Positions 45,045 to 53,254 of a stretch of 64,000 nucleotides of DNA are shown here, one piece after another (position 1 is the stretch's first letter; every line of letters starts with the position of its first letter). The translations under genes were made by a program, and so were the position numbers. This DNA comes from Candidatus Rokuibacteriota bacterium. Lineage in GTDB: Bacteria > Methylomirabilota > Methylomirabilia > Rokubacteriales > CSP1-6. Under the pieces are notes generated by a model. That model did not search any database, was not told where the DNA came from, and saw only the letters and a program-made list of their open reading frames with translations. The DNA is taken from positions 1-64,000 of the forward strand of contig QHSI01000105.1 in the NCBI GenBank assembly GCA_003221515.1. Reading direction: 5' to 3'.

Positions 45045-45902
45045 ATGATGGTTGCCGGCGGGGACACATCCCCGAGCAGGGGCGCGTCACCGCGCCCCAC
45101 GGCCGACCTCGTCGTTGCCGGCGCGGCTGGGCGCATGGGCGGCCGCATCATCGCGTGCCTGGCCGACACGCCGGAGCTCAGGCTGGTCGCCGCCCTCGAG
45201 GCGCCCGGCCACGCGTCGCTCGGGCGCGACGCCGGCGAGCTCGCGGGCGTGGGGAAGCTCGGCGTCGCCGTCGGCGACGACGCCGGCCTGGCGGTCACGC
45301 GCGACCGGATCCTGATCGAGTTCTCCGTGCCCGAGGCCTCGCTGGCGCACCTGCGGCTAGCCGCGCACAGCGGCGCCCGCGCGGTCATCGGCACCACCGG
45401 CTTCAGCGCGGCGCAGCGCGCCGAGATCGCCGACCTGGCCCGCCGAACCGCGATCGTGCTCTCGCCGAACATGTCGGTCGCGACGAACGTCGCGTTCGAG
45501 CTCCTCGCCAGCATGGCCCGGGCGCTCGGGGACGAGTACGACGTCGAGATCACCGAGACCCACCACCGCTTCAAGAAGGACGCGCCCAGCGGCACGGCGC
45601 TCCACATGGCCGAGATCGTCGCCGGCGCGCTGGGGCGCGACCTCGGTCGGGTGGCCGTCTACGGCCGCCAGGGAGTGCCGGGCGAGCGGCCAAAGCAGGA
45701 GATCGGCATCCTCTCGCTGCGCTCGGGCGACGTCGTCGGCGAGCACACCGTCTCGTTCGGCACCCTGGGCGAGCGCATCGAGCTGGTGCTCAAGGCCCAC
45801 AGCCGCGACACCTTCGCGCGGGGCGCGCTGCGGGGCGCCCGCTTCGTGGCCGGGCGCGCGCCGGGCCTTTATTCGATGGCGGACGTCCTCGGCCTGGCGT
45901 GA
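45045..45902 (+). CDS. dapB: 4-hydroxy-tetrahydrodipicolinate reductase, with a 21-codon N-terminal insertion
   Basis: Reduces the DapA product with NAD(P)H. The Rossmann motif is VVAGAAGRMGGRIIACLAD, the active-site block is ETHHRFKKDAPSGTALHMAE, and EHTVSFGTLGERIEL is conserved. Its 285 residues exceed the usual ~265-270. The extra residues GDTSPSRGASPRPTADLVV sit between MMVAG and AAGRMG. They are encoded between two copies of GTTGCCGGCG (45051-45060 and 45114-45123), so the ancestral start was probably MMVAGAAGRMGG. The reading frame is kept because the insertion is 63 bp. Confidence 0.93.
   Translation: MMVAGGDTSPSRGASPRPTADLVVAGAAGRMGGRIIACLADTPELRLVAALEAPGHASLGRDAGELAGVGKLGVAVGDDAGLAVTRDRILIEFSVPEASLAHLRLAAHSGARAVIGTTGFSAAQRAEIADLARRTAIVLSPNMSVATNVAFELLASMARALGDEYDVEITETHHRFKKDAPSGTALHMAEIVAGALGRDLGRVAVYGRQGVPGERPKQEIGILSLRSGDVVGEHTVSFGTLGERIELVLKAHSRDTFARGALRGARFVAGRAPGLYSMADVLGLA
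45051..45123. repeat. 63-bp in-frame element in dapB flanked by a 10-bp direct repeat
   Basis: GTTGCCGGCG at 45051-45060 is repeated at 45114-45123. The DNA between them contains two hairpins: GGGGA-4-TCCCC beginning at 45060, and perfect GGGGCGCG-TCAC-CGCGCCCC (45079-45098). Removing one repeat and the segment restores a normal DapB N-terminus. The direct repeat looks like a target-site duplication, although a slipped duplication cannot be excluded. Confidence 0.65.
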
Positions 45903-45911
45903 AGCGCCGCC

Positions 45912-46667
45912 ATGCAGATCGTGCGCTTCAAGGTCGATGACCGGACGCGTTACGGTGTGCTCGAAGGGTCGAACGTCGTCGAGTACTCGGGCACGCCGTG
46001 GACCCTCTTCCGCCGCGGCCGCCGCCGGGTTCCCGTCAAGCACGCGGTGCTGCTTGCGCCGACCCTCCCGTCCAAGATCGTGGGGGTGTCGTTCAACTAC
46101 CACGACCGCGCGGCGGAGCTGGGCCGGTCCGCGCCGGAGGAGGCCGGCTTCTTCTTGAAGCCGGCCAGCGCGCTCGTCGGACCGGACGATCCGATCATCT
46201 ATCCGCCTGATAGCCGACGGGTCGAGCACCAGGCCGAGCTCGCCGTCGTCATCAAGCGCCGGTGCCGCAACGTGCATGCGCAGCGGGCGCGCGACTACGT
46301 GCTTGGCTACACCTGCCTCAACGACGTCACCGCCCGCGATCTCGAAGCCCGGGGACAACCCATGCGCGCCAAGGGCTTCGACACCTTCTGTCCGATCGGG
46401 CCGTGCATCGCGACGGACATCGACCCCGACGCGGTGGCGATCGAGGCGTACGTCAACGGTGAGTTGCGCCAGGCGTCGTCGACGAAGGAGCTGGTCGTTC
46501 CGGTCGAGGAGATCGTGGCCAGTCTCACCCGGATCATGACGCTCTTGCCGGGCGACGTGATCGCGACTGGTACCCCGGCCGGCGCGGGCCCGCTCGAGCC
46601 GGGCGACCGGGTGGAGATCCGGATCGAGGGGATCGGAATTCTAAAAAACAGCGTCGTGAGGCTCTGA
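45912..46667 (+). CDS. Fumarylacetoacetate hydrolase family protein
   Basis: A 251-residue FAH-fold protein. It has IVGVSFNYHDRAAELGR (substrate-side), EAGFFLKPASALVGPDDPII, the metal-binding region HQAELAVVIKRRCRNV and GYTCLNDVTARDLEARGQ. LLPGDVIATGTPAGAGPLEP is the family C-terminal signature. It could be a hydrolase, an isomerase of catechol-pathway diacids or an oxaloacetate decarboxylase. Nothing nearby decides this. It lies nine bases after dapB and its stop overlaps folB by one base. Confidence 0.9.
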   Translation: MQIVRFKVDDRTRYGVLEGSNVVEYSGTPWTLFRRGRRRVPVKHAVLLAPTLPSKIVGVSFNYHDRAAELGRSAPEEAGFFLKPASALVGPDDPIIYPPDSRRVEHQAELAVVIKRRCRNVHAQRARDYVLGYTCLNDVTARDLEARGQPMRAKGFDTFCPIGPCIATDIDPDAVAIEAYVNGELRQASSTKELVVPVEEIVASLTRIMTLLPGDVIATGTPAGAGPLEPGDRVEIRIEGIGILKNSVVRL

Positions 46668-47026
46668 TGGCCGACAAGCTCCTGCTCGAGGACGTGCGCT
46701 TCTACGGGCAGCACGGGCTGACGCGCGCCGAGCAGGTGGTGGGCGCCTGGTTCTCGGTCGACGTGGAGCTGGCGGTGGACCTCTCGTCCGCGATGGTATC
46801 GGACCAGGTGGCGGCGACCGTCGACTACGGTCTGGTGGCCCGGCGCATCGTCGAGATCGGCACCAAGAACCGCGTGAACCTGATCGAGCGACTGGCCGGC
46901 CTGATCGTGGAGGCGATGCTGCGCGAGTTCCCAGCGCAGCAGGTGCGCGTGCGCGTGCGGAAGCTCACGCCGCCGCTCGAAGGCCTCGTGGGCACGCCGG
47001 CGGTCGAGCTCGTGCGGGGCCGGTGA
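46667..47026 (+). CDS. folB: Dihydroneopterin aldolase
   Basis: A 119-residue aldolase of folate synthesis that converts dihydroneopterin to hydroxymethyldihydropterin. It begins DKLLLEDVRFYGQHGLTRAE, with the catalytic tyrosine and conserved glutamate region. TVDYGLVARRIVEIG and LIERLAGLIVEAML are typical, and the catalytic lysine region is VRVRKLTPPLEGL. Its stop overlaps the folK ATG. Folate is the methylene acceptor for the GcvT reaction, but the genes are distant. Confidence 0.93.
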   Translation: MADKLLLEDVRFYGQHGLTRAEQVVGAWFSVDVELAVDLSSAMVSDQVAATVDYGLVARRIVEIGTKNRVNLIERLAGLIVEAMLREFPAQQVRVRVRKLTPPLEGLVGTPAVELVRGR

Positions 47027-47574
47027 TGGCGCGCGTCTATCTGTCGCTGGGCTCGAACGCCGGCGATCGGCTGGCCGTCCTGAAGGCCGCGGTGCAGCGG
47101 CTCCACGAGCTCGCGGCGGTCCGGTTCCTCGACGCATCCCCGCTCTACGACTCCGAGCCTTGGGAAATCGAGCCGGGCCGGAGCGCCGGCGAGCAGTCCT
47201 GGTACCTCAACTGCGTGGTCGCGGTCGAAACGACGCTGGCGCCGCGGGCGCTGCTGGCCGAGATGCAGACCATCGAGACCGCCCTCGGCCGGACGCGGCC
47301 GCGGGGGACGCCGGAGGCCCAGCGGTTCGCGGCCCGCACGCTCGACATCGACATCCTGTTCTACGCCGACCAGATCGTGAGCGCGGGCGACGACCTGCAC
47401 ATTCCCCACCTGCTCCTGGCCGAGCGTGGCTTCGTCCTGCGCCCGCTGGCGGATCTGGCGCCCGAGCTGGAGCACCCGGCGCTCTATCGCTCGGTGCGTG
47501 AGCTGCTGGCCGAGCTGGTCGACGAGCACGACGTGCGCCCGGGCGACTACCCGGCACGGTGGTTCGAGGGTTGA
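47026..47574 (+). CDS. folK: 2-amino-4-hydroxy-6-hydroxymethyldihydropteridine pyrophosphokinase
   Basis: HPPK of 182 residues, transferring pyrophosphate from ATP to the pterin made by FolB. It starts ARVYLSLGSNAGDRLAVLKA. The substrate and metal signature is DIDILFYADQIV with RTRPRGTPEAQRFAARTLDI just before. HIPHLLLAERGFVLRPLADL is also conserved. ATG at 47026 shares a base with the folB stop; a GTG immediately before it is in frame. The stop overlaps the TTG of the sigma factor gene, linking a regulatory pair to folate genes. Confidence 0.94.
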   Translation: MARVYLSLGSNAGDRLAVLKAAVQRLHELAAVRFLDASPLYDSEPWEIEPGRSAGEQSWYLNCVVAVETTLAPRALLAEMQTIETALGRTRPRGTPEAQRFAARTLDIDILFYADQIVSAGDDLHIPHLLLAERGFVLRPLADLAPELEHPALYRSVRELLAELVDEHDVRPGDYPARWFEG

Positions 47575-48095
47575 GCGAGGCCGTGGCCTCCGACGACTTC
47601 CAGCGCGCGGCGCTCGAGCATCTCGACGCCCTCTACAATTTCGCGATGTACTTGACCCGGAATCCGCCGGAGGCGGACGACCTCGTCCAGGAAACGTATC
47701 TCCGGGCTTTCCGGTTTTCCCACCGCTTCCAGCCGGGAACCCACCTCCGGGCCTGGCTGTTTCAAATTCTGAGGAACACATTCTTGACGTTCTATCGGCT
47801 TCGCGAGCGGGAATCCGCGCTCGCCGAGGACGGCGTTCCCACCTGGGACGTTCCGATGTTTCACGACGCGCCCGAGGAATCGAGCGGGGCCGTGGAAGCC
47901 CACACCGACCTCGAGCGCGCGCTGCGGCGCCTTCCCGAAGAGTTCCGCACGGTGCTCCTGCTCGCCGAAGTCGAGGGTATGGCGCTCGAGGACGTCGCTC
48001 GCGTGCTGGCCTGTCCGGTCGGGACGGTCAAGTCGCGGATCTTCAGGGCCAAGGAGCGGTTGCGTGGGCTGCTGGGCGACTACAAGAAAGAATGA
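47571..48095 (+). CDS. ECF-family RNA polymerase sigma factor
   Basis: A 174-residue extracytoplasmic-function sigma factor. Region 2 is HLDALYNFAMYLTRNPPEAD then DLVQETYLRAFRFSHRF and HLRAWLFQILRNTFLTFYR. Region 4 is ALRRLPEEFRTVLLLAEVEG then GTVKSRIFRAKERLRGLL. TTG at 47571 overlaps the folK TGA; a GTG at 47559 is an alternative. It overlaps its downstream partner by four bases, the usual layout of a sigma/anti-sigma pair. Its target promoters are not evident. Confidence 0.92.
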   Translation: MSEAVASDDFQRAALEHLDALYNFAMYLTRNPPEADDLVQETYLRAFRFSHRFQPGTHLRAWLFQILRNTFLTFYRLRERESALAEDGVPTWDVPMFHDAPEESSGAVEAHTDLERALRRLPEEFRTVLLLAEVEGMALEDVARVLACPVGTVKSRIFRAKERLRGLLGDYKKE

Positions 48096-48796
48096 CCACG
48101 CCTCCCTACGAGTCCGACGAGACCCTGGGCGCCCGCCTTCGCGCGGAGCTGCCGCGCCACGCGGCGCCCGCGCACGTGCGCGCCGCCGTCGCGCGGGCGT
48201 CCGCTCCCGCGCGACGCCCGACGCCGTGGCTGGCGCCCGTCCTGGCCGCGGCCGCCACCGCGCTGGTGCTCGGGCTCGTGTTCATGCCGATGCTGCCGCG
48301 GTTCGTCCACCCGACGGAGCAGCTCGTGCGCTCGGTCGTGGCCGAGCACACGCGCACGCTCATGTGGGGCTCCCGGCATTCGCAGGTCATCCCCGCGGCG
48401 CTCCCCTGGCTCACGCAAGAGTCGGGCATCGGTCTGCGGCAGGTCTTCGCCGGCGACGACACTCTGGTGTTCCTGGGCGCGGAGCCGGTGTACCTCGACG
48501 ACCGCCGCGGGATGGCGCTCTACTACCGCGACGGCGACGGCCACCTGCTGACCTACGTCGTGCTGCCGTTCCCCGGCATGGCGATCCTCGACCGCTGGCG
48601 CGTTCCAATCGAGCGGGGTCAGAGCCGGTATCGCCCGGCGCTCCTGCGTGACGAAGGATTCTCGACCTGGGTGTGGCGGCAGGGCGACCTGGCGTGCTTC
48701 CTGGTGTCCGACATGGTCTCCGCGGAGGACGCGGAGCGCTTCAAGGACTACTTCGTCCGCGTCCGCCGCGCCACCGACCCCGTCCCGGCCCAGTAA
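48092..48796 (+). CDS. Putative anti-sigma factor, membrane-anchored
   Basis: A 234-residue protein with a short cytoplasmic N-terminus (ELPRHAAPAHVRAAVARASA), one membrane helix (LAPVLAAAATALVLGLVFMP) and an extracytoplasmic domain (QVFAGDDTLVFLGAEPVYL, RDGDGHLLTYVVLPFPGM). Location and topology fit a transmembrane anti-sigma factor for the overlapping ECF sigma gene. It lacks the HxxxCxxC zinc motif usually seen in such proteins, so it would bind its sigma factor another way. ATG at 48092. Confidence 0.75.
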   Translation: MTTPPYESDETLGARLRAELPRHAAPAHVRAAVARASAPARRPTPWLAPVLAAAATALVLGLVFMPMLPRFVHPTEQLVRSVVAEHTRTLMWGSRHSQVIPAALPWLTQESGIGLRQVFAGDDTLVFLGAEPVYLDDRRGMALYYRDGDGHLLTYVVLPFPGMAILDRWRVPIERGQSRYRPALLRDEGFSTWVWRQGDLACFLVSDMVSAEDAERFKDYFVRVRRATDPVPAQ

Positions 48797-48815
48797 GTCC
48801 GCGCTTCCGAGCGCC

Positions 48816-48844
48816 GGGGGCCAGGGGAGCCCTTCGAGGCCCCC
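48816..48844. terminator. Hairpin between convergent genes
   Basis: GGGGGCC (48816-48822) and GGCCCCC (48838-48844) form a perfect 7-bp stem with a 15-nt loop. It lies between the ends of the anti-sigma gene (+) and the SDR gene (-). There is no T-run, so termination by this hairpin alone is uncertain. It is symmetric and could serve both directions. Confidence 0.35.
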
Positions 48845-49593
48845 TAGTGAACGACGCCGCCGCCGTCGACGACGATGGTCTGGCCGGTGATGAAGTCGCT
48901 GTCGTCGGACGCGAGGAAGACCAGCGTCCCCACGACGTCGCCCGGCACCTCGGCGCGCTTCAGCATCCGCATGCGGACGTTCGCCTCGCGCCCTGCCTCC
49001 GGCATGTTCTTCTCGTTCTCGCCGCTCGGCGTGAACCCGGGAGCGATCGCGTTCACGCGGATGCCGAAGTCCCCGAGCTCGCGGGCGAGCGAGCGCGTGA
49101 ACCCGACCACCCCGCCCTTGGAGGTCGTGTAGTGGATGTAGTGCGGCACGCCCTTGAAGAACGTCCCTGACGCGATGTTGATGATCTTGCCCTTGCCCTG
49201 CGCCTTCATCGCCGGGAACACCGCCCGCGCGCACAGGAAGAGCCCGCGCAGGTTGACCGCCATGACCCGGTCCCACTCCTCGATCGGGATCTCCATGAAC
49301 GGCCGGCGCTTGAGCGAGCCATAGAGCGCGGCGTTGTTCACCAGCACGTCGATGCGACCGAACTGGGCGAGCGTCTCGGTGGCCAGTCGCAGCGTGTCCG
49401 CCTCGCGCGACACGTCGCACTCGACCACCAGCGCCTGGGCGCCGAGGCCTTCGATCTCCTTGAGGGCGGGTTTGCCGTCGGCGACGTCCGCCACCACGAC
49501 CTTGGCCCCCTCCGCGGCCACGGCCAGACCGTAGGCGCGCCCGAGGCCTCGGGCGCCGCCCGTGACGATGACGACCTTGTCTTTGAGCCGCAT
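48844..49593 (-). CDS. Short-chain dehydrogenase/reductase
   Basis: A 249-residue classical SDR. The cofactor motif is TGGARGLGRAYGLAV, the NNA motif is LVNNAALYGSLKRRP, and the active site is ASGTFFKGVPHYIHYTTSKG with YxxxK. The C-terminus has FITGQTIVVDGGGVV, as in 3-oxoacyl-ACP reductase-like enzymes. The substrate is unknown. It is three bases downstream of the EthD-like gene and likely co-transcribed. Acyl-CoA ligase and enoyl-CoA hydratase genes nearby hint at a degradation pathway. Confidence 0.9.
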   Translation of the reverse strand: MRLKDKVVIVTGGARGLGRAYGLAVAAEGAKVVVADVADGKPALKEIEGLGAQALVVECDVSREADTLRLATETLAQFGRIDVLVNNAALYGSLKRRPFMEIPIEEWDRVMAVNLRGLFLCARAVFPAMKAQGKGKIINIASGTFFKGVPHYIHYTTSKGGVVGFTRSLARELGDFGIRVNAIAPGFTPSGENEKNMPEAGREANVRMRMLKRAEVPGDVVGTLVFLASDDSDFITGQTIVVDGGGVVH

Positions 49594-49596
49594 GTC

Positions 49597-50265
49597 CTAC
49601 TTCAGCTCGAACGTCTTCACCCAGACGCCCGGCGAGCCCTTGGTGTGGCGCATGTGCGGCCGGATGCGCTCGGTCACGGGCGAGGCGTCGCGCTGGGCGA
49701 GCCACTCGGCGCTCTCGGACACCTTGGGATGCTCGAACTCGTAGAGCGTGAGGTACGTCGGCGAGCCGACCACCGCGCGATAGCGCCGGCCGCGGATCAC
49801 GCCCGGCACCTTCTCGTAGTTCGGCACGTAGATCGTGTCGTACCAGTCGTTGAACGCCGCGTCGACCTCCGGCGGGACGTCCATGCGCCCGATCTGCAGC
49901 GCCGGGGCCATCCCGCTCGCCGCGGCCGCCGGCGAGAGCGCGCGCGGATGGATCATCGTGTAAATATTGCGGATGAAATTGGTGCCGACGGCTTGCGGCC
50001 CCGTGCGCTGGGTCCACGGCGTCGGGTTGTTCGACACTTTCTTGTACGCCGCGCTCTCCATCACCGCGGCGTTCTCGAGCTCGTAGATCGCCAGGTGCTT
50101 CGGCCCGCCCTTGACGGCCTCGTAGCGCGCGGCGTTCAGGAAGCCGGGAATCGAGAGCCGCTCGGCCAGGTGCTCCTCGTTGTACCAGCGGTTGAATTCC
50201 TTCTCTTTGTCCGACGGCACATCGGTCCAGACCATCAAGAGCCCGGTGCCCTTCTTCGTCGTCAT
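49597..50265 (-). CDS. Two-domain dimeric alpha/beta-barrel (EthD/DUF4286-like) protein
   Basis: A 222-residue protein made of two similar halves. The first has VWTDVPSDKEKEFNRWYNEE and HLAERLSIPGFLNAARYEAV. The second has DVPPEVDAAFNDWYDTIYVP and VIRGRRYRAVVGSPTYLTLY. Each half carries the W-Y pattern and the L.LYE strand of the EthD-like barrel, so one chain can build a pseudo-dimer. Such proteins assist in degradation of aromatic or alkyl compounds, but the role is unknown. The 197 bp upstream (50266-50462) contain an imperfect inverted repeat (CGGACGG...CCGTCCG) and the divergent ligase promoter. Confidence 0.8.
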   Translation of the reverse strand: MTTKKGTGLLMVWTDVPSDKEKEFNRWYNEEHLAERLSIPGFLNAARYEAVKGGPKHLAIYELENAAVMESAAYKKVSNNPTPWTQRTGPQAVGTNFIRNIYTMIHPRALSPAAAASGMAPALQIGRMDVPPEVDAAFNDWYDTIYVPNYEKVPGVIRGRRYRAVVGSPTYLTLYEFEHPKVSESAEWLAQRDASPVTERIRPHMRHTKGSPGVWVKTFELK

Positions 50266-50462
50266 GGGGTGCTCCTTCTCATCGGCGAGGGACGCAGACC
50301 CTGCTCGGCTCGCGTGGTGATCGGTGAAGCGTGGACACGAATGGCATTATCCCCCAACTGAACGGACGGCGCACTGGCCGCCGATCGCGCGTCGATGCGT
50401 AGCGTCGTAAACCGTCCGTCCCGTTCTACACAAAGCGCGCGCGCCCCAGCTTATGATGAGAT

Positions 50463-52046
50463 GTGGCCCAGCCGCGGAGCCGCACCCTGCCCGACCTGCT
50501 CGACGAGATCACCGCCCGCGACCCTGCCCGCGAGTTCATCGTGGCCGGCCCCGAGCGCCTGAGCTACGGCGAGACGCGCGGCCGCGCCCGCCAGCTCGCG
50601 AAGGGGTTGCGGCGGCTCGGCGTGAAGCGCGGCGACAAGGTTGCCCTCTTGATGAGCAACCGTCCGGAGTGGCTGCTCGTCGACTTCGCGGTGACGATGC
50701 TGGGCGCCACCCTGGTACCGATCAGCACGTGGTCGCGGGCGCGCGAGCTCGCGTACGTCCTCGACCACTGCGACGCGACGACGCTGATCACGCTCGAGCG
50801 CTTCGCCGGCCAGGACTATCTCGCCATGCTGGCCGAGCTCGGCGGTCCAGGGTCGCAGCACCTCCCCACGCTCGGCCGCGTCGTCACCCTCGGACGCGAG
50901 CTGGGCGCGCTCTGGGACCTGGGCGCGACCGTCGACGATGCCGAGCTCGACGCCGCGCAGCGCGCCGTCGCTCCCGACGACGTGGCCTGCATCCTCTACA
51001 CGTCCGGCACGACGTCGACGCCCAAGGGCGTCCAGCTCCAGCATCGCGGGCTCGTCGAGAACATGTGGAACATCGGCGAGCGCCAGCACCTGACCGCCGA
51101 CGACCGCATGTGGATGGGCATCTCGCTCTTCTGGAGCTTCGGCTGCGCGAACGCGCTGCTGGCCGTCATGACCCATGGCGGCACGATCGTGCTGCAGGAA
51201 TCGCTCGACGCGGGCGCCGCGCTGGCGCTGATCGAGCGCGAGCGGTGCACGGTGTACTACGGCACGCCCAACATCGCGCTGGCGCTCACGGAGCATCCCG
51301 ACCGGGCGCGGCGCGACCTTTCGTCGCTGCGGACGGGCGCCGCCATCGGTCCCCCGCCCGCGATGCGGATGGTGATGGAGCTCGGCGCCCGCGAGATCTG
51401 CAACGTGTACGGCCTGACCGAATGCTACGGCAACTGCACGGTCACCGACGCCCACGATCCCGCGGCCGTGCGTTGCGCGACGGTCGGCTATCCGCTGCCG
51501 GGCATGGAGCTCCGGATCGTCCATCGCGAGACGCGGCGTCCGCTGCCGGCGGGTGAGGTCGGGGAGATCCTGGTCCGCGGCTACCTGACGCCCGGCTACT
51601 ACAAAGACCCGGAGAAGAACGCGGCGGCCTTCGACCGCGACGGCTTCCTGCTGACGGGCGATCTGGGCGCCATCGGGGACGACGGCCGGCTCCAGTTCCG
51701 CGGCCGCCTCAAGGAGATGGTGAAGACCGGCGGCATCAACGTGGCGCCGCTCGAGATCGAGGAGGTCCTGCTCGGCCATCCCGCCGTCGAGCAGGCCTAC
51801 GTGGTCGGTCTTCCCGATCCTCGCAAGGACGAGATCCTCGCCGCCGTGGTGGTGCTGCGGGACGGCGCCGACGCCGGGCCCGACACGCTGCGGGCTTTCT
51901 GCAAAAAAGCACTGGCCGCCTTCAAGGTGCCGCAGGAGTTCCGCCTGCTGCGACGGGACGAGCTGCCCGTCACCGCCACCGGCAAGGTGCAGAAGTTCCG
52001 CCTGGCCGAGATGCTCGCCCGCGAGCGCGACGCCGCGGGCGCATGA
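50463..52046 (+). CDS. AMP-dependent acyl-CoA synthetase (ligase)
   Basis: A 527-residue ANL-superfamily enzyme that activates a carboxylic acid as acyl-AMP and then acyl-CoA. The P-loop is ILYTSGTTSTPKGVQLQH. The adenylate-binding motif is CNVYGLTECYGNCTV, and the hinge and C-terminal lysine region is RLKEMVKTGGINVAPLEIEE with LPVTATGKVQKFRL at the end. The natural acid is unknown (fatty or aromatic). GTG at 50463 is the likely start. The stop overlaps the MFS ATG, pairing uptake or export with activation. Confidence 0.92.
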   Translation: MAQPRSRTLPDLLDEITARDPAREFIVAGPERLSYGETRGRARQLAKGLRRLGVKRGDKVALLMSNRPEWLLVDFAVTMLGATLVPISTWSRARELAYVLDHCDATTLITLERFAGQDYLAMLAELGGPGSQHLPTLGRVVTLGRELGALWDLGATVDDAELDAAQRAVAPDDVACILYTSGTTSTPKGVQLQHRGLVENMWNIGERQHLTADDRMWMGISLFWSFGCANALLAVMTHGGTIVLQESLDAGAALALIERERCTVYYGTPNIALALTEHPDRARRDLSSLRTGAAIGPPPAMRMVMELGAREICNVYGLTECYGNCTVTDAHDPAAVRCATVGYPLPGMELRIVHRETRRPLPAGEVGEILVRGYLTPGYYKDPEKNAAAFDRDGFLLTGDLGAIGDDGRLQFRGRLKEMVKTGGINVAPLEIEEVLLGHPAVEQAYVVGLPDPRKDEILAAVVVLRDGADAGPDTLRAFCKKALAAFKVPQEFRLLRRDELPVTATGKVQKFRLAEMLARERDAAGA

Positions 52047-53254
52047 GGAGCCCTCTCCCGAACGACTGGCGGCGCAACGTCTGGGCGCTCACGCTGACGG
52101 TCTTCGTGGCCTTCGTCGGCTTCCAGTTCTTCACCCCGTTCCTGCCTCTCTACATCCGCGAGCTCGGCGTCACGGAGCCGTCGCGGATCGCGCTGTGGGC
52201 CGGCCTCATCGCGGCGGTCACGCCGGCGATGTCGGGGCTCCTGTCGCCCCTCTTCGGCCGCCTCGCCGATCGCTTCGGCCGCAAGATGATGCTGATCCGG
52301 TCGCTGATCGGCTTCGTCGTGATCGTGGCCCTGATGGGGCTCGTCACGTCGGTCTGGCAGCTCTTTCTCGCCCGCGCGCTCATGGGGCTCTTCGCCGGCT
52401 TCACGCCGATGGTGATGGCGCTCACCAGCGTCTCGGCGCCGCGCGACAAGGTGCCGGCGGCCATCGGGCTCGTGCAATCCGCCCAGCTCCTGAGCGTCGC
52501 GGTGGGGCCGGCCATCGGCGGCTACGTCGCCTCGCACTTCGGGATCCGGTACGCGTTCTTCGCGACGGCGGGGCTCTGCGGGCTCGCGCTGATCGCGCTG
52601 ATCGTCCTGTTCCAGGAAGTCTCCGACGTGGCCCCGGGCGCCGCCCGGGCGGCGACGCAGCTGCCGCTGCGGCGCGTGTTCGAGTATCCGCACTTCGGCG
52701 TGCTGGTCGGGCTCCTGCTGATGGCCCAGTTCCTCGACCGGGGACTGGCGCTGCTGATCCCGCTGCAGGTCGCTCATCTGCCGGGCGTGCAGGCGATCGC
52801 CGCGGTCTCGGGCGCGATCATCTCGATCGGGGCGGTGGCGGCGACCACGTCGGCCAACGTCGCCGCGCGGCTCTCGCGCGACGTTCCCTCGGCCCGGCTG
52901 CTCCTGATCGGCCTGCTGATCGGCGGGCCGCTCTGCGCCGCGATGGCGCTGCCCCGCGAGTGGGTCGCGCTGCTCGTGCTGCGGACGCTCGTCGGGCTCT
53001 GTCTCGGCGCGGCGATCACGCTCACCTACGCGCTCGGGGCGATGGTCGTGCCCGCCGAGCATCGCGGCGCGGCGTTCGGCTGGCTCGGGATGGGGCTCCA
53101 GGTGGGCACCGCGGCGAGCCCGCTGGTGACCGGCGCCATCGCGGCCGTCAGCATCCCCGGGGCCTTCGTCTTCGACGGCGTGCTCGCCTGGGCGGCGGCC
53201 GCGCTCCTCGCCTTCGGCGCGCGGGGGCTCCGCTCGCGCCCGGCTCACTCGTAG
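52043..53254 (+). CDS. Major facilitator superfamily transporter
   Basis: A 403-residue transporter with about 12 hydrophobic segments. Motif A is GRLADRFGRKMMLIRS between TM2 and TM3. The N-terminus (NVWALTLTVFVAFVGFQFFT) and the block MALTSVSAPRDKVPAAIGLV are typical of the multidrug-efflux branch. The substrate is unknown; the preceding ligase gene suggests an organic acid. The end overlaps the convergent enoyl-CoA hydratase gene by ten bases. Confidence 0.9.
   Translation: MRSPLPNDWRRNVWALTLTVFVAFVGFQFFTPFLPLYIRELGVTEPSRIALWAGLIAAVTPAMSGLLSPLFGRLADRFGRKMMLIRSLIGFVVIVALMGLVTSVWQLFLARALMGLFAGFTPMVMALTSVSAPRDKVPAAIGLVQSAQLLSVAVGPAIGGYVASHFGIRYAFFATAGLCGLALIALIVLFQEVSDVAPGAARAATQLPLRRVFEYPHFGVLVGLLLMAQFLDRGLALLIPLQVAHLPGVQAIAAVSGAIISIGAVAATTSANVAARLSRDVPSARLLLIGLLIGGPLCAAMALPREWVALLVLRTLVGLCLGAAITLTYALGAMVVPAEHRGAAFGWLGMGLQVGTAASPLVTGAIAAVSIPGAFVFDGVLAWAAAALLAFGARGLRSRPAHS

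Noticed and set aside
50266-50462. CGGACGG...CCGTCCG inverted repeat as a specific operator between the EthD-like gene and the ligase
   Set aside because: Arms are only 7 bp and widely spaced in a GC-rich background; no regulator gene is adjacent, so it is mentioned only as context.
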